This document shows, piece after piece, positions 12,196 through 23,930 of a stretch of 64,000 nucleotides of DNA. The notes below the pieces were generated by a model that searched no databases, was not told where the DNA came from, and saw only the letters and a program-made list of their open reading frames with translations. Source of the stretch: Luscinia megarhynchos (lineage: Eukaryota; Chordata; Aves; Passeriformes; Turdidae); contig JAPFBE010000036.1 of the NCBI GenBank assembly GCA_034336665.1, forward strand, positions 806,001 through 870,000. Reading direction: 5' to 3'. The position numbers and the translations under genes were made by a program. Each line of letters starts with the position of its first letter. Position 1 is the stretch's first letter.

Positions 12196-12351
12196 CCAGT
12201 AAAGAAATGTTATTCCTACCCCCATATTTCTGCCTGAGAGCCCCTGATTCCAAAATTATAATAATCAGGAGGGAGGGAGGTCTGCATTCTCCATCTCAGG
12301 GAGGAGCTCCTGCCTTTCTTGGCAAATACCTGTCTTTCAAACCAGGAGACT
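11636..12351 (+). mobile_element. Truncated LTR related to 9528-11037
   Basis: Shares the 'GAATTTTTCCCATT' and 'GATGCTAAG' blocks and the GC-rich middle with the LTR at 9528-11037. It ends TTTCAAACCAGGAGA, near the usual CCAGGACA terminus. The 5' half, including the tandem array, is missing. Confidence 0.65.
12160..12195. repeat. (TA)n microsatellite
   Basis: About 36 bp of alternating T and A with a single C interruption, located inside the LTR fragment 11636-12351. Confidence 0.95.
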
Positions 12352-13657
12352 GTGGTTGCTCCTTTCAAAATGAATTTCACAACTTTATTCCAAGTTCATT
12401 CTTCTGGACAGAAATGGTGCAAACTTCTATCTTTGTATTGTTCTTTTTCAGACTAATCTGGCATGATGCTCTGCAAAACCTATTGGCTGCTAGTAAATTC
12501 TAGTCTATGTCCCTGTGTACCTTTGAGGACTGCTTGCATTGTTTGGGATGTGATTCAAACTGCCTTCATGCTACTAATTCTGTGCTTAATGCACTCATGA
12601 ATAATAACCTTGTCCCTCCAATTTGAAGGAATATCAGTAGGATTTGGCAAGTGCTTGCACAGCTAGGTTTGATTAGCTGGAAGCGCTGTTTGATCTTGAC
12701 TGCCCTTTTCTGAGAAATTCACGGTTCATCAGGTGCTGTAGGGAGATGATGTAAATTTGAGCCAAGATTGCTATGGAGTGGCAAATGGGCAGCCCATACA
12801 GCAGTGGGACTGCTGTCACACTTGCCTGAGGCAAGACCATGTATGCTTTAACTGCTAGCTGGATATACCCCTGGTTGGAGCTACGCAGGGCAGTCAGTCA
12901 CTGTCCTGGGCTGTGCAAAGAGCCTTGCTGGGAGGTTATTTTAGTCCCCTCCAGCTCCATTGGCTTCAGCTGGATGTACTCCATAAACAGAGTATGGCAG
13001 AATGAGCATGTGAGTGGGAGCAAAGGAACAGACTGCCATCTGCTCCTCTCCCTGCTAGAAGGCAGCAACAGTTCGCAGTCCAAGTACTGCTGAGAGGCAC
13101 CAGCCAGAGCCCATCCTGGAGCAAAGGGAAACACTTGTTTCCTGCTATCCTCAGTCAGTGCTGGAGTTACAGATGCATCTCAGGGTGCAGCCACATGCTC
13201 TTACGCTCCAGTGGGAGCTCAGCTGACAAATCCTTGTAGGAATTAGAGTTTTGAGCATGTAGGGGTAGAGTCACAGTGGTGGAGGGGGGCTGTGGATAGC
13301 ATCTCTGGATGGTATTTCCTAAGTCATCTTAGGAAATCTGTGACTATCCCTTCTGTAACAAATGTAATGGAATTTACTCTGAGTTCTGGCAGGTCTCTAA
13401 TGCAGACTCCTGTAGAATAATTGATTTCATATGTTGCTGAGAGTGTGTGTACTGCAAACACCCTTAAAGTGCTCCCAAGCCTGGGGCTGCAGGAACTAAA
13501 TCTGTTTCTAGTGATGCTTATGGTGCTTCAGCCAAATGTCAGCTCTCCTGACAGCTGCCAGAAGGGCTGGGCAGGAGCTAGTTGGGAGGTGGGGAGTTGA
13601 GCCATACTGCTGCCAGCACATGGCCCTGCTCATATTGCTTTGTCCTCCTCCCCACAG
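12352..13657. other. UBE2R2 intron 4, no recognised feature
   Basis: Non-coding stretch up to the CCCCACAG acceptor of exon 5. No repeat family was recognised. Confidence 0.4.
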
Positions 13658-13877
13658 GAAACAGGTTTTGGCTACCAAAGCTGAGGCAGAGAAGGATGGT
13701 GTGAAGGTCCCCACTACACTGGCAGAATACTGCATCAAAACTAAAGTGCCTTCCAATGACAACAGTTCAGATTTGCTTTATGACGACTTGTATGATGATG
13801 ACATTGATGATGAAGACGAGGAGGAAGAGGATGCCGACTGCTATGATGATGATGATTCTGGCAATGAGGAGTCCTGA
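13658..13877 (+). CDS. UBE2R2: UBE2R2 exon 5 (C-terminal acidic tail and stop)
   Basis: 220-nt terminal coding exon after a CTCCCCACAG acceptor, ending in TGA at 13875-13877. It encodes KQVLATKAEAEKDGVKV, then the tail LLYDDLYDDDIDDEDEEEE and a final DDDDSGNEES. In Cdc34 enzymes this acidic tail binds the basic canyon of cullins and gives fast exchange on SCF ligases. Exons 3-5 together give 453 nt, 150 codons plus stop, which fits the C-terminal part of a ~238-residue protein. The only difference noticed from the remembered mammalian sequence is Leu for Ser in KQV(S/L)ATK. GAT/GAC repeats make the DNA here microsatellite-like. Confidence 0.95.
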
Positions 13878-16710
13878 CCTGCTCCCTCTATGCCCCTATA
13901 CTGCCCTGTCAACTCAGGCCAGAAGGGAGCAGTGGTAACCTAGCAGCAGTCCAGCAAAAAAGTAGTGGTGGGAGGGGGAAGTAAAAAAAACTTTGTCTCC
14001 TGCTGTGTCCTGTTGTATGGATCTGTTTGCTCCTTTTTTATGGACCTCTTAGAAACCCTCCACAGAATGTCTGAATTCCTGCATTCTTAACCCTTTCATC
14101 ACTGTATTATGATTTCTTTTTTAAAAAGAAATTCCCTTTTTCATTTCTCTACAAAATGCTCACAGTGAAACAGGTTTGCTTGTGTTTAAATTCTTGATTT
14201 AAATACAGTCTTGCATTGAGATATTTAATGTATTTAAAGCTGGAACAAACCCATTGGAAGATGGATTTTCAGCTCAAGTGCTGCATTTACTGGGAAGGAA
14301 GAAATCCACACAAAGCAAATTGTCAGGGTTTAGCTGCTCCATTTACAATAATAGCGTGTGTACATTTGTTTAGCCTTGTGGTGGTGGCTTTTCCTTTATA
14401 AGGTGTGAGGTGGAAAGTGTAAAGCTAACTGTGTGTTGAGCTTGATGAGATGTTACTGAAAGGTACAGAAATCTGTTTAGCCTGCTCAAATTAGGAAATA
14501 GCTGACCCCTGGAGCCCCAGAGGGCACAATCAGCTTTGTCTCTGAAAAAGGCTTGTGATATGAACCCTAAAATAAACACTCATCACTTCACGTCTCTACA
14601 ACTGAGCCCTGGGTTGCATTATTTTTTTCAGACTAGGTTTGGGTTAAAAAAGTTACATTTAGCCATTCTTCTAGGATCTTCTGCCAGCTGCCCCTCTACT
14701 GAGGGAGGAAAACAGAAGTGTATCCCACTGTCCAGTGGGCCAGCATTTATCCCGAACTTCTTTTTGGCAGTGGGAGAGTCGTCTTCTCCAGTGCTTGCTA
14801 GTAGCCCTTGTTTCCTGCAGCCGAAGTCCAGTGCTAGCCTGAGCCTTCTTTCTGTTGCTTATGTAGGTCACCTGTTGGTAAATGCAGCTCTGCTGTAGCT
14901 CTGTGGGGTTGGCAGAAGATAAAGCTCCCTGAGGCAGCCAGGCTGTTTCTGTGCCTGTGGTGGCTTCTGGGACACAGGGCAGAGAGACGGATGGGTGCTG
15001 GGCTCTCTCCTGCCTGGCTGGCTGAGGCATGGGTGGATGTGTGCAGCCCCACATAGAGAAGGGTACACAGTGCTTTCAAGCTGAAAGAGAAAGCCAGCAA
15101 TCAGGGTTTGACAGCCTATCAAGGAGTATGTTTCAGCTGGTGCCCTGAGCTCGGCCTCCTGCATGTTTTTGGGAGCTCTTGGCAGACCTTAGGGCCTTCC
15201 GCACCCTCACCCCATTGCAGTGTGCTCTTGTTCAGCTGTAATGCAGTGTCCTGAATTCACCTTTCACATGGATTGGCAGCCAGCCCTGCCCTTCTGCGGT
15301 GAGCCCTGGCAGCCCGGGGAGCAGATTGGAGGTGCTGGCTCTGCTTGGGTGAGACACTGTTCTCACAAGAGGCACTCACCCTGATAAGAACTGCAGGCTC
15401 AGGCATTTGGTATAGCTTGGCGGTTTTAATGATACATCACCAGCTGCAGTCCCTCAAGAGGTACTTTGATGGGAATAAACTTTTTTCGGTGATCAGCTTG
15501 GTGGGAAGCAAGGAGCAGGATGAGAGTGAGCAAGCTTAAAGTGTGTTGCTTGGAGGGAGAGGGAGGGGCAGGCAGCCCTTAGGAAGGGGAGGAAGGCCTG
15601 TGGGGCTCTGTTTGAAATTATCAGAATGTTGCTTGGCTGGGTTTTGCTGCAGCAAGGACAGTCCCTGTCCCTCTTCCTCAGCTTGTGCTAGTGTGCCCTC
15701 AGCAGAATGAAGGCAGCCCAAGTGGCAATACCTTGTCCCCAGTGTGCTCTGTGATGGTCTGACCTGCTTGCTTTTTACCTGGGGAGGCAGCTGGAAGCCT
15801 CCTGAAGTGTCCCACAAGGGCTCCTTCAGGTCATCCTTCCATCAAGGACTAACGGCCCCTGGTCCATTTTGGAGCCAGCAGCACCCCCCCACCCCAGCTC
15901 CCAGCTTCACACCAGCCCTGGGAGGGTGGTGCCAGTGTTGGCAAATGGACCTCTGGCACTCCTTGATGCAAGATGGTCTCAAAGCCACACTGGGCCAAGA
16001 AAATCAGTCTCCAGCTTTGGGAGGCTGTTGGGGGCATGAAGGAGCAGAGTATGGCAACACTGGCTGTGCTGACTTGGTTTGAAATGATACTGCATCTTTC
16101 AGGATTTCCCTTGTATTTTTGACCATCTTCACTGTAAGCTCTCAAGTGAATTGTATTTTCAAGTTTGGTGTTTTAAGATGCGTTATCTCATGTTAACCTT
16201 TTTAAAGACAAAAAGCAACGTATTTTGAGAGCTCTGACCATAACCAGACTAATTTCTCTTCCCCACTGTCCTATGCAGTGTCATTGCTTGTTGACTTGCT
16301 GGTTTCTTTTTTTTTTTTTTTTAAATACAAACCGAAATGAGGGTATAGTGTTTGGTTTTGGGGGTTTCTTTTGTTTTGTTTTTTTTTTTTTACCTATTTA
16401 AGGAATTGTGGAAAAATGTTTACCTGATCTTTGTATTGTTTTTTTCTTAACCTTTTTCTCATCTCAGCCAATATTAGTGTTTACATTTGAAACTACCTAC
16501 CCTTTCAAATGCAGTTTTCAACCATTCTGAAACCAGCAGGGTACGCTACATTTCTTAGTAGTTTTCTTCACTCAAATCCCAGATGGTTTCCTTTTTTTCT
16601 TCAGTATAATTTACCTGAGAAAAATAACTGATGCATTTTTGTGTTGTCTTCCCCTTCAGTAGTTATGTTTTGTCTTTTCTGCACATCTATTAATAAAAAT
16701 GTGAAATCAA
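13878..16710 (+). other. UBE2R2: Probable UBE2R2 3' UTR
   Basis: The sequence after the stop is AT-rich with T-runs and no competing gene. Candidate poly(A) signals AATAAA occur near 14570 and near 16690. The distal end is a guess based on the second signal; transcript data would be needed to fix it. Confidence 0.45.
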
Positions 16711-18176
16711 AATATGCCAGTACTGTTACTTCCCTGTTGAGTTATTTGCATGGGTTATTCAAAGCTTTGAATAACAGCTGTTCACAAATTCAGTGGTGCT
16801 CCACTATCAATACCTATACATATACATAAATATCTACAAGGTTATTGGAAAACTAAAGCTGCTGTTTGACAGCTGTCTATACCTTAAAGAACAAACTGAT
16901 TTGGAGAAGCACTTTGGCAAAAGGCCATGAGCTTTCCTGTTAATTTATTTATTCATCTTAAGTCAGCAAAGAGGAGACCAGGGAGAAGACTGCTCATGGT
17001 ATCACATGACTGCAGCAGGACGCAAGGACTTGGGGTAAAAGTGCTGCTGGTGGCCAGTTTTCTGGGGCAAGGTCCTTTAACCTCATGCAGAAGACCGGCA
17101 GAGGAAGTGAGGTAATCACTGCCAACCACCCCTTCAGGGTGCTTGCCCTGCCTGGCCCATGCTGTTCCCTCCAGGCTCAAGAGTGAAGTATTTGTTTTTA
17201 CAGTGCTGAAATTAGCAGGACATGAGTACAGGTGTTGTATTTGCTACACAAGATTGTTTGCAGCACAGCAATGGCCAAGCCAAATGTGTTTGGAGCCTGA
17301 ATGTTTCTGCTTCACAGCCATGCTGGAGGAATGATTATGGCATTGCAGAGCTAACTTCCTAGAGGAGTCTCCAGGTTGGGGAATGAGACGCTATCTGAGC
17401 CTTCTGACTGGGATCAGACCTGCTTGTAGCTCCTGCCTGGCTTCTATTGCACCAGCCTGCCTTGAGCTGACAGTAGCTTCTTGATCTAGCAGAAGGTGCT
17501 GTACCAAAACCAGGACAAACACTCCACGCTGCCCCTTGTGCGGAGTGGTTGGGGTCTTTTTTCTCCAGTTCCTTGATGTCCAAGTGCAGCAGACCAACCT
17601 TGGTTCTACCATCAGACTGTGGAACAGAGACTTAGAGAGGAAATTGCCGCAGAAGAACCCTGTTGGAGCTGATGATAAGGGGAAAAGATCATGTTTAGGC
17701 TGGCCAGGGGAGGGAAGGGAGGCAGTAAGTCTCCAGCCTGCAGAAACAGATTGCTCTATTCCCAGTGCAGGACCGAGCACTTCGCCTTATTGAACCTCAT
17801 CACAGACCTTCCCTCCTGATGGAGACCATGGACTTCATGGGCAAAGCAAGGAAGGACAGTGCTGCCGTGCTCCCTCCTTACCACTCCCATCTGCTCCACA
17901 GGTCCTCACACAGAGCACAGCATCACAGGACAGCAAATGCAGAGAGATGATGCTTGTGGCAGAAGTCAGGGTGCTGCCTAGAATCCCAACCCAACCCAGC
18001 TGCCTATGAGCTTTCAGTACCAAGGTTTGCTCGCCTTTGTCACAGTATTCAGCATCCCCTGCAGACCCATCTCTTGCTCTTACCTTCCAGCAGGAGGTAG
18101 AAAGGGACAGGCTAGAAAAGCAAAACTGCTTGAGGCCTTTGAAAATTCAGACAAACACTAGTGATACACTCAGATA
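16711..18176. other. Spacer between convergent genes UBE2R2 and UBAP2
   Basis: No supported exon or repeat was recognised. The two stop codons (13877 and 19271) are 5.4 kb apart, and both 3' UTRs lie in this interval. Confidence 0.4.
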
Positions 18177-19270
18177 TTTATTAGGTGGAGGGAGAGTTAA
18201 AAGAAATAAAAGTCCTAAAACATTCACCACACTGGTGTAGGACAAGAAGGACCAGGAGTTGCCTCCAGGGTCTTGTTTTAGAAAAAAGTGGGGAGGGACA
18301 GGTGAAGTTTCCATCAAGTAGCTGTGTCTTTTCTGGGCAGGGTGGCTTGAGGCAAAAAGAGGTACAAGACACAGTTTATACTTTTATTGAAGAAACTGAT
18401 ACATAGTTTTTGCCTGTAATGATGGAAGGGAAGTTGCAGGACCCACTGAGCCATCCAAAGTCTCTTGCTAGAGAAAAAAAAACAAACAAAAAACCAAAAA
18501 AACAACCCAATACCAAAACAGACAACCACCCCACCACAAAAAAAAATATAAACAAAAACCGCAAACAAAAAAAGGTCTTTATTATTAAAAAAAGTGAAAA
18601 ATAAAAAGGTGAGAGTGCAGCTCAAGGCCACAGTGAACAAACTACCCACAAGAGTTCCTCTTCCACAGCAGGAAGGAATGAGGAGATGAAAGAGGAAGAC
18701 ACACAAAATTTTTTCCCCTTCTCCCAGCCCCTTTTTAATGTCTTTAAAATAACAGCTATATTGGGGGCTGAGGGCAGAAATCAAACCAACAGGACATATC
18801 TTGATTTTTTTTGGGGAGGCAGGTCTTATTTGCCTGAATTTAGAACTGCATTAAATAAATGGGCTCCAAATTTAAAAAAAAATAAAAAAATAGCACAGTT
18901 TGTCTTTTGACAGTGTTATAAAGCTTAAAAAAACATGGAAGGATGATCTGGTGCAGATGGGAAAGTCATAAGTTTCCCTACAAAGAAAATAAACCAGGCT
19001 GCAAGATGCAGAAAAACCACATTTAGCCTCTATTACATTTACAAATACATACATAAATATATTACATACAACAGCAACTTCAAGAGGAAGCGAGCAAGTC
19101 ACACTGAGAATGGCTGCCTTGCTGCAGTTCTCCCCACGCAGACATTTGGCTGAGCAGTAATTTCTCCTAATAATTCTAGGAATAGGGGTCAGTTTTTTCT
19201 TTTGCTTTTTTTTTTTTTTTTTTGTTTGCCTCCTCTCCTTTCATTCTCTTCCCCGTCCCCAGTTTTGGAT
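18177..19270 (-). other. UBAP2: Probable UBAP2 3' UTR
   Basis: Sequence downstream of the UBAP2 stop on the minus strand. Minus-strand AATAAA signals occur at 18577-18583, 18383-18388 and 18177-18182. An A/C-rich low-complexity tract (18474-18584) and a T-run (19206-19223) lie inside. The end is set tentatively at the most distal signal. Confidence 0.4.
18474..18584. repeat. A/C-rich low-complexity tract
   Basis: Runs of A broken by single C or CC on the + strand, within the presumed UBAP2 3' UTR. Confidence 0.85.
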
Positions 19271-19363
19271 TTAGCTTGTCCAGTATGGAGAAGTGCCATA
19301 GGTTTTGGTAGCCTGAGACTTTTGCTGCATGGTGCTGGGTTGATTGCGTTGGCCAGATCCACC
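19271..19363 (-). CDS. UBAP2: UBAP2 last coding exon
   Basis: 93 nt, phase 0, from a TTTCTAG acceptor to TAA (19271-19273). It encodes GGSGQRNQPSTMQQ and ends TYGTSPYWTS. The terminal SPYWT motif is characteristic of UBAP2 and UBAP2L C-termini. UBAP2 is a ubiquitin-associated-domain protein linked to ubiquitinated-substrate and RNA-granule biology; its UBA domain is N-terminal and not in this window. Across the seven exons seen here the coding total is 852 nt, 283 codons plus stop, with no frame disruption. Confidence 0.92.
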   Translation of the reverse strand, partial: GGSGQRNQPSTMQQKSQATKTYGTSPYWTS

Positions 19364-19907
19364 CTAGAAATCAGAAAGGAGGCATGAGCACCAACACTAC
19401 TAGGAAGACAAGCCTGTCCATACATCAGCAGAAGAGCTTCCACCAACACAGCAATGCTCCCGCCGGGACAGATCTGTTTCTGCTCTGCAACATCTCCATC
19501 CTGCAATCCAGGACAGTCACAGAGAAACCAAGGAAAAAAGCAGAGACCACCATCCCACCACCTCATACTCAGGTTTAAGGACAAGGAAGAAGAGGAGCAG
19601 GACTGGGGACAACAAAGGAACTCTCCCAAGGTGAACAGAAACAGTGCACCAGTCAAAGACAACACACATTCAGAGGGAGAAGTAATTTCCTATTTCTTGA
19701 CTCTAAGGCAGAACACTTTTTGGGGGAACATTTATAGTAAGGAAACACGTGGGCTGGTAAAACCAAATCAGAAATTAGAACCAACACGTAACCTGCAGCA
19801 AGGGGATGATTTTCCCCCCCAGAATTACAGTACAAGTGTTCACATCTTCCTCTCCTGCCACAGCCAGGGGACATCAACACTTGCCTGGGCTTCACACCTC
19901 ACAGCTC

Positions 19908-20209
19908 ATCTCTCCATGCCTAGAGCTAGTTGTTCAGACCTATGTCCAGACAGCTCCAAGGATGGAGACTCCACAACCTCCCTGGGCAACCTGTGCCAGT
20001 GCTTGGTCACCATCCCAGTAAAAAAGTGTTTCCTGATGTTCAGAGGGAACCTCCCATGTTTCAGCCTGTGCCCATTGCCTCTGGTCCTGTCACTGGGAAC
20101 CACTGAAAAGAGCCTGGCTCCATCTTCTTTGCACCTTCCCTTCAGATACTTATATATATTGATGAGATCTGCCCTGAACCTTCTCCTCTCCAGGATGAAC
20201 ACTGAAGAT
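19908..20209 (-). mobile_element. CR1 LINE 3' fragment
   Basis: The minus strand encodes the very C-terminal CR1 protein segment ([16 protein letters not shown], then [16 protein letters not shown]). Only the last ~300 bp of the element remain. Its edge is about 20 bp from the donor of the UBAP2 exon at 20229-20417. Confidence 0.85.
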
Positions 20210-20228
20210 CATCAAGAGGCTGACTCAC

Positions 20229-20417
20229 CTGCCCATCTTGCTGAAGGTGGTGATGCAGCATTTGGGAATGAGGCTGCTGATGCGCAGGGAGGATATGGAG
20301 AAATGGGGCTGGAGCATAACCTGGAGCAGCACCAGGGTTCAGCCCAGTTGATCCGAGAGCAGAGGGTAGGCTAAAAGAAGGTGACGTGCCAGCATGGAAT
20401 CCCTGTTTATCAAATGT
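20229..20417 (-). CDS. UBAP2: UBAP2 penultimate coding exon
   Basis: 189 nt (63 codons, phase 0-0) between a CTTGTGCAG acceptor and a CAG|GTGAGT donor. It encodes TFDKQGFHAGTSPSFSLPSA, and later APGYAPAPFLHILPAHQQPH with a His/Gln-rich end. This low-complexity Pro/Gln/His segment is the expected UBAP2 C-terminal region. The reading frame is intact despite a CR1 insertion immediately beyond the donor. Confidence 0.93.
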
Positions 20418-21123
20418 CTGCACAAGAGGCGAGGGGGAGAACATCAGAGACTAGTGTGAGCAGCCCCATGGTGACCAAACAAGAACAAGAGTAGCCCAAA
20501 CACACGTCACCTGAAACTTTCATCAACCCCCACAGAACAAGCCAAGTTACACCTGCAAGCACTTCAGCAGATGAGTTTCAGCTCCTTTTCTCATCCATTC
20601 TTCTGAACTAATGACTCTAACATTTTATTTTTATTTCCACAGCTAGTATGCTCCTTTTATCCCTGACCTCTTTTTCTTAGTGGGACATGGGATGGCAGCA
20701 GCTGCCTGAAATCAGTCCTTCACGCATTATGGGGGCTTGGGCTGGAATTACAAAAGTGGAAGAACTACTTGCAATAAGATTTTTCTCCCCCTGACCAAAG
20801 CTCAACCCAGCCTCTTGACTCACTTGCTTTGAGGGATATTTTGACCAAAAACATTAGTGCCATCACACTTCATTTGCAACCAGGACACAGCATGTGTGGG
20901 GCAGCATGGGCAGTGTAGAGTGCTTGCACCTATGCCAACAGCTGACACCAGGAGCAGTGGGACAGGGGGTGAGACTCCTCTCCAACAACAGCCAGCATAA
21001 GAAATGCCACAGCCTGTTGACCCTGAAAACCAACTGATTTGGGAATGACCCTAGCCTCCTCCACAAGGGGAGCCATGGATCATGCCTCAAGACAACAGGA
21101 GAGGAGAATCCAGCATTGCTCAC

Positions 21124-21191
21124 CTGAGTCTTGTTATAGACTGAGCCACTGATATCAGGCACACCTGTGTTACTTGAGGTCACAGAAACAC
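21124..21191 (-). CDS. UBAP2: UBAP2 coding exon
   Basis: 68 nt between a TTTTCCAG acceptor and a CAG|GTGAGC donor. It encodes VSVTSSNTGVPDISGSVYNK followed by TQ. The first two bases complete a Gly codon begun in the upstream exon, and it ends in phase 0, matching the exon at 20229-20417. Confidence 0.92.
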
Positions 21192-22647
21192 CTGGAAAAC
21201 AAAAAAACATCCACCAACAATGGGAAAGTCAACCATCACCTAGCATGAGGTCCATGCTTTGCTCCCAGCTCCTCTGACAGCCTCAGTGGATGCACCTTTT
21301 TCTGCAACCACTACACCCCACACCCTGATGCTGCTGCTGGTCCACCCGGTGGGGTTCTTTGAGCTGTCAGACCCAGAGCACTGTGCATGGGAACAGAAGA
21401 AATACTTCGGTTCCTCACTCACTGCAAAGCAGGAAAACAGTCAACTGGAATAAATCACCTACATTCACAACCTAGTGATTACCACTTAAATTCAAATGCA
21501 CTTCACCAGGCAGCAGTTGGCTGCACCAAACACTCATTTAAGCTCACAAAAAGACAGCTTTCCCCTAGGATTAGGGGTGCATTTGGCTCTACTGTAGCAT
21601 TCAACAGCTTTCCAGTAGTGCACTGAGCAATGAGATTCAGCATCTGCTACACATTTGAACCCCTGTCCTTTTACATCCTGCAGAAGGGTGAGGTCTGCAA
21701 TGCTGCTCTGCCCGGAGAAAATGGATATCACTGATTGAAGCTGCCTTCCATCTAGACAGTCTGGTGTCATATCAGGCTCAGGAACACTCACCAGCAAGGT
21801 GATTTTCAAACCAGGCACTTATTTTGTCTTATAAAGACTGTCTCTAATAATTTCACTTGGATCAGAATAAAACTAGCTGTTCCTTTAGCCAGTGCATCAG
21901 AGGACTGGGGTCAGAGGGTGTGCACTGCTTTATGGTTGTTCCCTTCCTAGGCCATTGCTCCTCTACAGATGAGAGCATAATCAGCTCTTGGCTGAAGACA
22001 GCATTTCAAATGCACAGCAAATGCTTGGTACTTGCTTAAGTCCAAGGATGAACTAGCTAGTGCTAAGCAGTTAAGTATACACTTCTCAGGTCTAACCAGC
22101 ATGTGCAGAATAAAGCTTTCATATGAGCTGTAAAATTCTTCAGCCTTTACAGTCACAAAAGAAACATTTTCAGGCACAAAAGAAAGTGATGAGTTACAGG
22201 GTGTACAGACAGAAGCCAACCAGCCCAGAGATGTGTGAAGTGCCCTGTTCAACCCTAACACACAGCTACCTTAAGTGCCTACCAAGAAATCAAATTTAGT
22301 CTTCATTTGGCAGAGGACAATTTCAGCAACAGCATCCAACTGCTTAGGCTTCAAAAACAGCACTGCTGCAGGATCATTATATTTTTCAGCAAAGAAAACT
22401 TTGGCAGAGGAATCAGCTTACCATTTCTCCCATGTATAATTTTGGACAAAGCTGCCACACAAATCCTTATGCAAAGTTCAGTTGTGAGGTTTAAAAGGAA
22501 CACCTGGGCCATTAAAAAAGCATTTTGTATATGTGAGATGGACAAACAGCTTGGATCGTGACCCTGTTTAGAGCTGGCTGCTCTGTTGACTGCACAGCAC
22601 TGGGAGTTGGCCCTACTAAATCCCACTCAAGAGCAATCTCATGTTAC

Positions 22648-22755
22648 CTTTCCCAGGTCCAGTGCCAGCAGATTTGTTTTGTGCTTGAGATGACCCACTG
22701 TAGCCTCCTTTGCTGTAATCTCCAGCTGCTGTTCCCTGTGTTAAGTCATCATAGC
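22648..22755 (-). CDS. UBAP2: UBAP2 coding exon
   Basis: 108 nt between a CCGGCAG acceptor and an AAAG|GTAACA donor. It encodes YDDLTQGTAAGDYSKGGYSG and ends in TGPGK. The entry phase (two bases of Gly) and exit phase (one base of Gly) fit the neighbouring exons exactly. Confidence 0.92.
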
Positions 22756-22838
22756 CTGCCGGTGTGTACAAGACAAAGTGTTACACTGAGCAAACAGCTC
22801 TGCAGATATTCATATGAAAAGCACAGTGGTAAGCATAC

Positions 22839-22938
22839 CTGCTCCATAGCCATGCTGCCCATAGCCACTCCCTTGCTGAAAAAGAGTTGACGTGGTGTTC
22901 AGGTTGACTCCATGCTGTTTAGCAGATGCTGGAGGTAC
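22839..22938 (-). CDS. UBAP2: UBAP2 coding exon
   Basis: 100 nt, entering in phase 0 after a TTGTCCAG acceptor and leaving one base into a Gly codon at GCAG|GTATGC. It encodes VPPASAKQHGVNLNTTSTLF and then a GYGQHGYGA stretch, a Gly/Tyr-rich segment typical of this protein. Confidence 0.93.
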
Positions 22939-23197
22939 CTGGACAAAGGAAGGAAACAAAAGACTGTTACACAGAGAATGGCACACAAAACACAAGGTCC
23001 CTCTGCCATCTAGTGGAGAAGGCATCTTCACCTTGTGGGAAATTCAATCTGGAGTTGGGAGCACTGGGCTGACATAGGACATGGCACTCACACTTCCAGA
23101 AGTAAATTGCTGTAGTAGCTTTATGCAAGCTCCAAGTTTTCTGCCAGAGCTGCCCCCCTGATTATAGCACAACCCTCTCTCAAAACAGGCTGTGTAT

Positions 23198-23451
23198 TAT
23201 GACAGCATATAGCTGTGACTGTATGCTTCATAAGAGGAGGAGGGATTTAGCTACAGAGAGCCAATCCCTGACATGAACATAAGCAGGTAGCTATTGGTCA
23301 ATGAGCTGGGTGGTAACCCATCATAGCCAATCAGGTTCGAATGTGGAGTCTTTTGAATAGGGTATATAAGAGCTGTGTAAGCCATTAAAGATCTCTCTGC
23401 TGCGTAAAACATCAATGTTGTGTTGTGTCTCCATTCCCCACCACTGTGACA
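23198..23451 (+). mobile_element. Short solo LTR (ERVK/alpharetrovirus-like size)
   Basis: A 254-bp unit ends CCACTGTGACA and is flanked by the perfect 6-bp repeat GTGTAT (23192-23197 and 23452-23457). Inside are CCAAT boxes (GCCAATCAGG near 23327), a TATATAAG box near 23364 and an ATTAAA poly(A) signal, in promoter-to-poly(A) order. The first bases read TATGACA rather than the canonical TG, which may be a mutation. The family was not identified. Confidence 0.65.
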
Positions 23452-23462
23452 GTGTATTTCTT

Positions 23463-23930
23463 TAGAATCATAGAATCATTAAGGTTGGAAAAGACCTCCA
23501 AGATCAAGTCCAACCTTCAACTGAACACCACCTTGTCAACTAAACCATGGCACTAAGTGCCACGTCCAGTAATTTCTTGAAAACTTCCTGGGACGGTGAC
23601 TCCACCACCTCCCTGGGCAATCCATTCCAATACTTAACGGCCCCTTCTGTGAAGAAATTTTCCCAGATGTCCAATCTGAACCTCCTCTGGCACAGCTTGA
23701 GGCTATTTCCTCTTGTCCTGATCCTTGTTTCCTGGGAGCAGAGCCCAACCCCCACCTGGCTGCACTCTCCTGTCAGGGAGTTGTAGAGCGAGAAGGTCCC
23801 CCCTGAGCCTCCTTTTCTCCAGGCTAAACACCCCCAGCTCCCTCAGCAGCTCCTCATAGGACTTATTCTTTAAACCCTTCCCCAGCTCAATTGCCGTTCT
23901 CTGGACACGCTTCAGCACCTTGATGCCTTG
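23463..23930 (-). mobile_element. CR1 LINE 3' end
   Basis: The + strand begins with the reverse complement of the CR1 tail (TCATAGAATCATTAAGGTTG). The minus strand encodes [20 protein letters not shown] from the CR1 C-terminus. It is 5'-truncated. Confidence 0.92.

Noticed and set aside
11630..12202. 190-codon frame ending in a Tyr-Ile repeat
   Set aside because: It lies in a truncated LTR and ends in the (TA)n microsatellite.
13756..13938. Met/Thr-rich frame in UBE2R2 exon 5
   Set aside because: Out-of-frame reading of the GAT-rich acidic tail; the other frame continues exon 4 in phase.
18410..18604. Lys/Asn-rich small protein
   Set aside because: Translation of an A/C-rich low-complexity tract in the presumed UBAP2 3' UTR.
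19454..20374. 306-codon + strand frame
   Set aside because: It is antisense to the UBAP2 penultimate exon and crosses a CR1 fragment; no protein family fits.
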